A DNA stretch of 6,457 bases from positions 1-6,457 of the forward strand of contig JAOQAA010000024.1 in assembly GCA_025963815.1 (NCBI GenBank), written 5' to 3'. Every line of letters starts with the position of its first letter. The stretch's first letter is position 1. A program made the position numbers and the translations under genes. The notes beneath the pieces are model-generated. The model did no database searches, had not been told where the DNA came from, and saw only the letters and a list, made by a program, of their open reading frames with translations. Origin of the DNA: Capsulimonas sp. Its GTDB lineage: Bacteria > Armatimonadota > Armatimonadia > Armatimonadales > Capsulimonadaceae. Below, piece after piece: positions 4,379 through 6,457 of this stretch.

Positions 4379-6457
4379 TCAATTGACGCTCATAAAGTTG
4401 AGATTGTAACCGCCGCCGTCTTCGTAGAGCATCAGTGTCTGCACGCCGGCGGGAAGCGTCACATTTGCCGTGATGGTCGTCCAGGTCTGCCAGCCGCCCG
4501 TTGAAGGAACCGCGACCGATCCCGTCAAGTTCGTTCCCGAAGGTGTTTGCAGATGGAAACTTCCTCCCGCCGACGGAGCGGCGACGCGGAACGATACGAT
4601 GTGGACGCCGGCAGTGGCGACATTCACCGTGTACTTCATCCATTCCCCGCCGCTGGTGAAGCCGACATCATAGCTGCCTCCGGTGTCCGAAGCGGTTTCG
4701 ATATCGACGCCCTCAGACGTTCGGTACTGGCCGCCGTTATTCGCGGCCTCGCCGTCATGGTAACCCACGCCCTCGCCGCCCAGATCGAAGTTCTCAGACT
4801 GAATGACGCCTGGGATCGCCCATGGCGTCCCTCCATAGGGCGAACTCGTGGAGGCGCCCCGAACTTGAATATAGTCCAAATTCGCCCCGGCGTCTCCGGC
4901 GTTCACTTGCAGTTTGACAGCCGCGCCCTGCGGAATGGCGGCGCCAACCGTCACAGTGGCGTATGTCCGGGACCAGCTGTTCGTGCTGGGCAGCGTGACG
5001 CTTTGATTGAGCGCGCCATTGACGTAAAGACTAAGCTTGCCGGGATTATTGGCGGTGCAGTAACGAACGTCCAGCAGCGATCCGGCTTTGACATTGGAGA
5101 ATGACACAGATGCGCCTGGCGAGAGGCCCGTCACTTCATGGCCATTTGAAGCCGCAAAATCTGAGGAAATCGACGCCGTGGCCAGCGTCGCCCTCTCCGC
5201 CTCATACTTACCAAAGTCGGGCGCGGCCCCCGCGAAGGCGCCCAGAGTGGACGACGTTTGCTCCAAAACCTTGGCGTCGCTGTTCGCAGTCCCGGTCAAT
5301 TGCACGTGCGTGTAGCTGCTCAGAAGCTTCGCAGTCCGTTCAATAACATAAATAGCGTTCGCCGCTGTGGCGAGATTGAACTCCGCCGCCGATGTCGTTA
5401 GGAGAATTGCGTTGTCGGAAACACGCCGAATTTGCGCTTGCTGCGTTCCCCACGGATTTTCGATCGTCGCGCCATTGCCATACAAGCTCTTGAGGGCGAT
5501 GTATTTGATCTCCCCACCCTCGCGCTCCGAGCTGACCAAAAATCCACCCTTGGCGAGCAGCGTGAACTTCCCATTGAACGAGGTATCGCTGGGCGCCGCC
5601 GGGAAGACGCGGATCTTGTCGTTGTAGCTTTGCAGCAGCGATTCGTTGATTGCGGAGAGGTGTACTCCCAGATATTCGAACTCGCCGTTAGTGTCGTTGG
5701 TCCGGCCATTGGGGTTGGTCTGATAAATCTCCAGCATCGCCTTAGCGCCCTGGTATGCGTCATCGCCCAGTCCAAGACGCGCCGCCTGAATCGCGTCAGG
5801 CGCCCAGACCGAATTGTACTGGTTCGGGCGATTGTTCCAGCCGTTCAGCGCCTTGGCGTAATCCGTCGCGCCAATTCCGGTGACGCCGTATGGCCATAGC
5901 AGCTCGCTGGTAATGTTCTCGAAGTTGCTGGGAGACACAGCGGGGGGATCGTTCGGCAGGTAAGCTGATCCGTCGGTTGTGACTGGATACACCGAGAGAT
6001 TGTTCAGAATATTCTGCCACTGCGTGCGCAGTGTACTATCCAGCCCCAGCTGCTGGCTCACTTGAATGACGTGCGGAAACAGGCTGCGCACTGCGGCCAA
6101 GTCCGTAATGGCGTTCTTCACATCCCAATATGTCTCGTGCGCATTCGAAACCGCCATGAAATACTTGCCGGCGCTGCTGTTATAAGACAGCTTGCTGGCA
6201 TAGAACTTAGCGACTTCTTTCATAAACGGGTAAGCCGTACTGCTGAGATACGCCGAATCGTTGGAGTATCGGAAGCGCAGGTACATATTCTCCGCCGCTT
6301 CCGTTCCAGTGGAGTAAATGTCCTTGGTGAAGGAGCTGTCGTCGGTGTGGCGCGCGTTCCCGTCCCATCCCATCGTCTCCGGAACCCAGATGACGTCGAT
6401 CCCATACGTGGTCATAGAGTAGGATTTCAGCGCGGCGAAGTTGCGCGAGTAGAGGTT
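4379..6457 (-). CDS. GH95-like glycoside hydrolase with CBM35-like and CBM6 modules, C-terminal part (cut by right edge)
   Basis: The frame is open to the right edge; 692 residues and the stop are visible, and the N-terminus with any signal peptide is outside. Visible residues 1-290 resemble the later part of the GH95 (alpha/alpha)6 barrel: GTEAAENMYLRFRYSND, AYPFMKEVAKFYASKL, ITDLAAVRSLF, ITSELLWPYG and LLQSYNDKIRVFPAAPS. The GH95-type C-terminal beta domain follows (about 295-385; LLAKGGFLVSSEREGGEIKY, IALKSLYGNG). Residues 417-536 form a CBM35-like module (KYEAERA, LDVRYCTANN, LDYIQVRG) and 546-692 a CBM6 module (IPGVIQSENFDLGGEGVGYHD, NNGGQYRTSEGVDIE, GEWMKYTVNV, GGWQTWTTI, closing GGGYNLNFMSVN). 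GH95 enzymes are mainly 1,2-alpha-L-fucosidases or alpha-L-galactosidases; by hand alignment the usual catalytic Asp is Glu261 here and the acid region reads HET (107-109), so the specificity may differ. The CBMs suggest a secreted enzyme held on its polysaccharide. The AraC-LamG gene follows after 87 nt with no clear terminator between, so an operon is plausible. Confidence 0.82.
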   Translation of the reverse strand, partial: NLYSRNFAALKSYSMTTYGIDVIWVPETMGWDGNARHTDDSSFTKDIYSTGTEAAENMYLRFRYSNDSAYLSSTAYPFMKEVAKFYASKLSYNSSAGKYFMAVSNAHETYWDVKNAITDLAAVRSLFPHVIQVSQQLGLDSTLRTQWQNILNNLSVYPVTTDGSAYLPNDPPAVSPSNFENITSELLWPYGVTGIGATDYAKALNGWNNRPNQYNSVWAPDAIQAARLGLGDDAYQGAKAMLEIYQTNPNGRTNDTNGEFEYLGVHLSAINESLLQSYNDKIRVFPAAPSDTSFNGKFTLLAKGGFLVSSEREGGEIKYIALKSLYGNGATIENPWGTQQAQIRRVSDNAILLTTSAAEFNLATAANAIYVIERTAKLLSSYTHVQLTGTANSDAKVLEQTSSTLGAFAGAAPDFGKYEAERATLATASISSDFAASNGHEVTGLSPGASVSFSNVKAGSLLDVRYCTANNPGKLSLYVNGALNQSVTLPSTNSWSRTYATVTVGAAIPQGAAVKLQVNAGDAGANLDYIQVRGASTSSPYGGTPWAIPGVIQSENFDLGGEGVGYHDGEAANNGGQYRTSEGVDIETASDTGGSYDVGFTSGGEWMKYTVNVATAGVHIVSFRVAAPSAGGSFHLQTPSGTNLTGSVAVPSTGGWQTWTTITANVTLPAGVQTLMLYEDGGGYNLNFMSVN

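Noticed and set aside
1..6457. CRISPR arrays, tRNA/rRNA genes, insertion sequences or attachment sites
   Set aside because: No regularly spaced repeats, no transposase or integrase frames, and no RNA-gene-like sequence were recognised on either strand.

Overview
The window looks like part of a bacterial polysaccharide-utilisation locus. All five protein-coding genes read leftward (minus strand). The DNA is moderately GC-rich. The mix of secreted multi-domain glycosidases (GH95-like plus carbohydrate-binding modules, and GH2-like), a GntR-headed/LacI-bodied regulator and AraC regulators is typical of carbohydrate-degrading lineages such as Armatimonadota, Verrucomicrobiota/Lentisphaerota or Planctomycetota. 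The sequence alone does not decide between them. The two promoters I can read are sigma70-type.

In the direction of transcription (right to left): (1) 6457-4379 is the C-terminal 692 residues of a large glycosidase, a GH95-like (alpha/alpha)6 catalytic region followed by a CBM35-like and a CBM6 module; its start lies off the right edge. (2) 4291-2744 is an AraC-family regulator carrying an extra C-terminal LamG (concanavalin A-like) domain, a rare-looking architecture for a cytoplasmic transcription factor. (3) 2740-1925 is a second AraC regulator, a clear paralogue of the first but without the LamG domain. It begins 3 nt after the stop of the first, with its Shine-Dalgarno sequence inside the end of that gene. 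(4) 1736-612 is a GntR/LacI hybrid regulator with a TTG start and its own extended -10 promoter. (5) 420-1 is the N-terminal 140 residues of a secreted GH2-like glycosidase, cut by the left edge. It is served by a perfect-consensus promoter (TTGACA-17-TATAAT) and a leader of about 150 nt holding a strong hairpin and a 17-bp palindrome.

The likely working model is that extracellular enzymes release sugars from a complex glycan (fucose- or galactose-type linkages are suggested by the families, not proven), and that three sugar-sensing cytoplasmic regulators tune the locus. The two items most worth following up are the AraC-LamG fusion sitting next to its LamG-free twin, and the GH2 leader, where candidate operator words and an 11-bp hairpin follow a consensus promoter. 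No RNA genes, mobile elements, CRISPR arrays or integration sites were seen.
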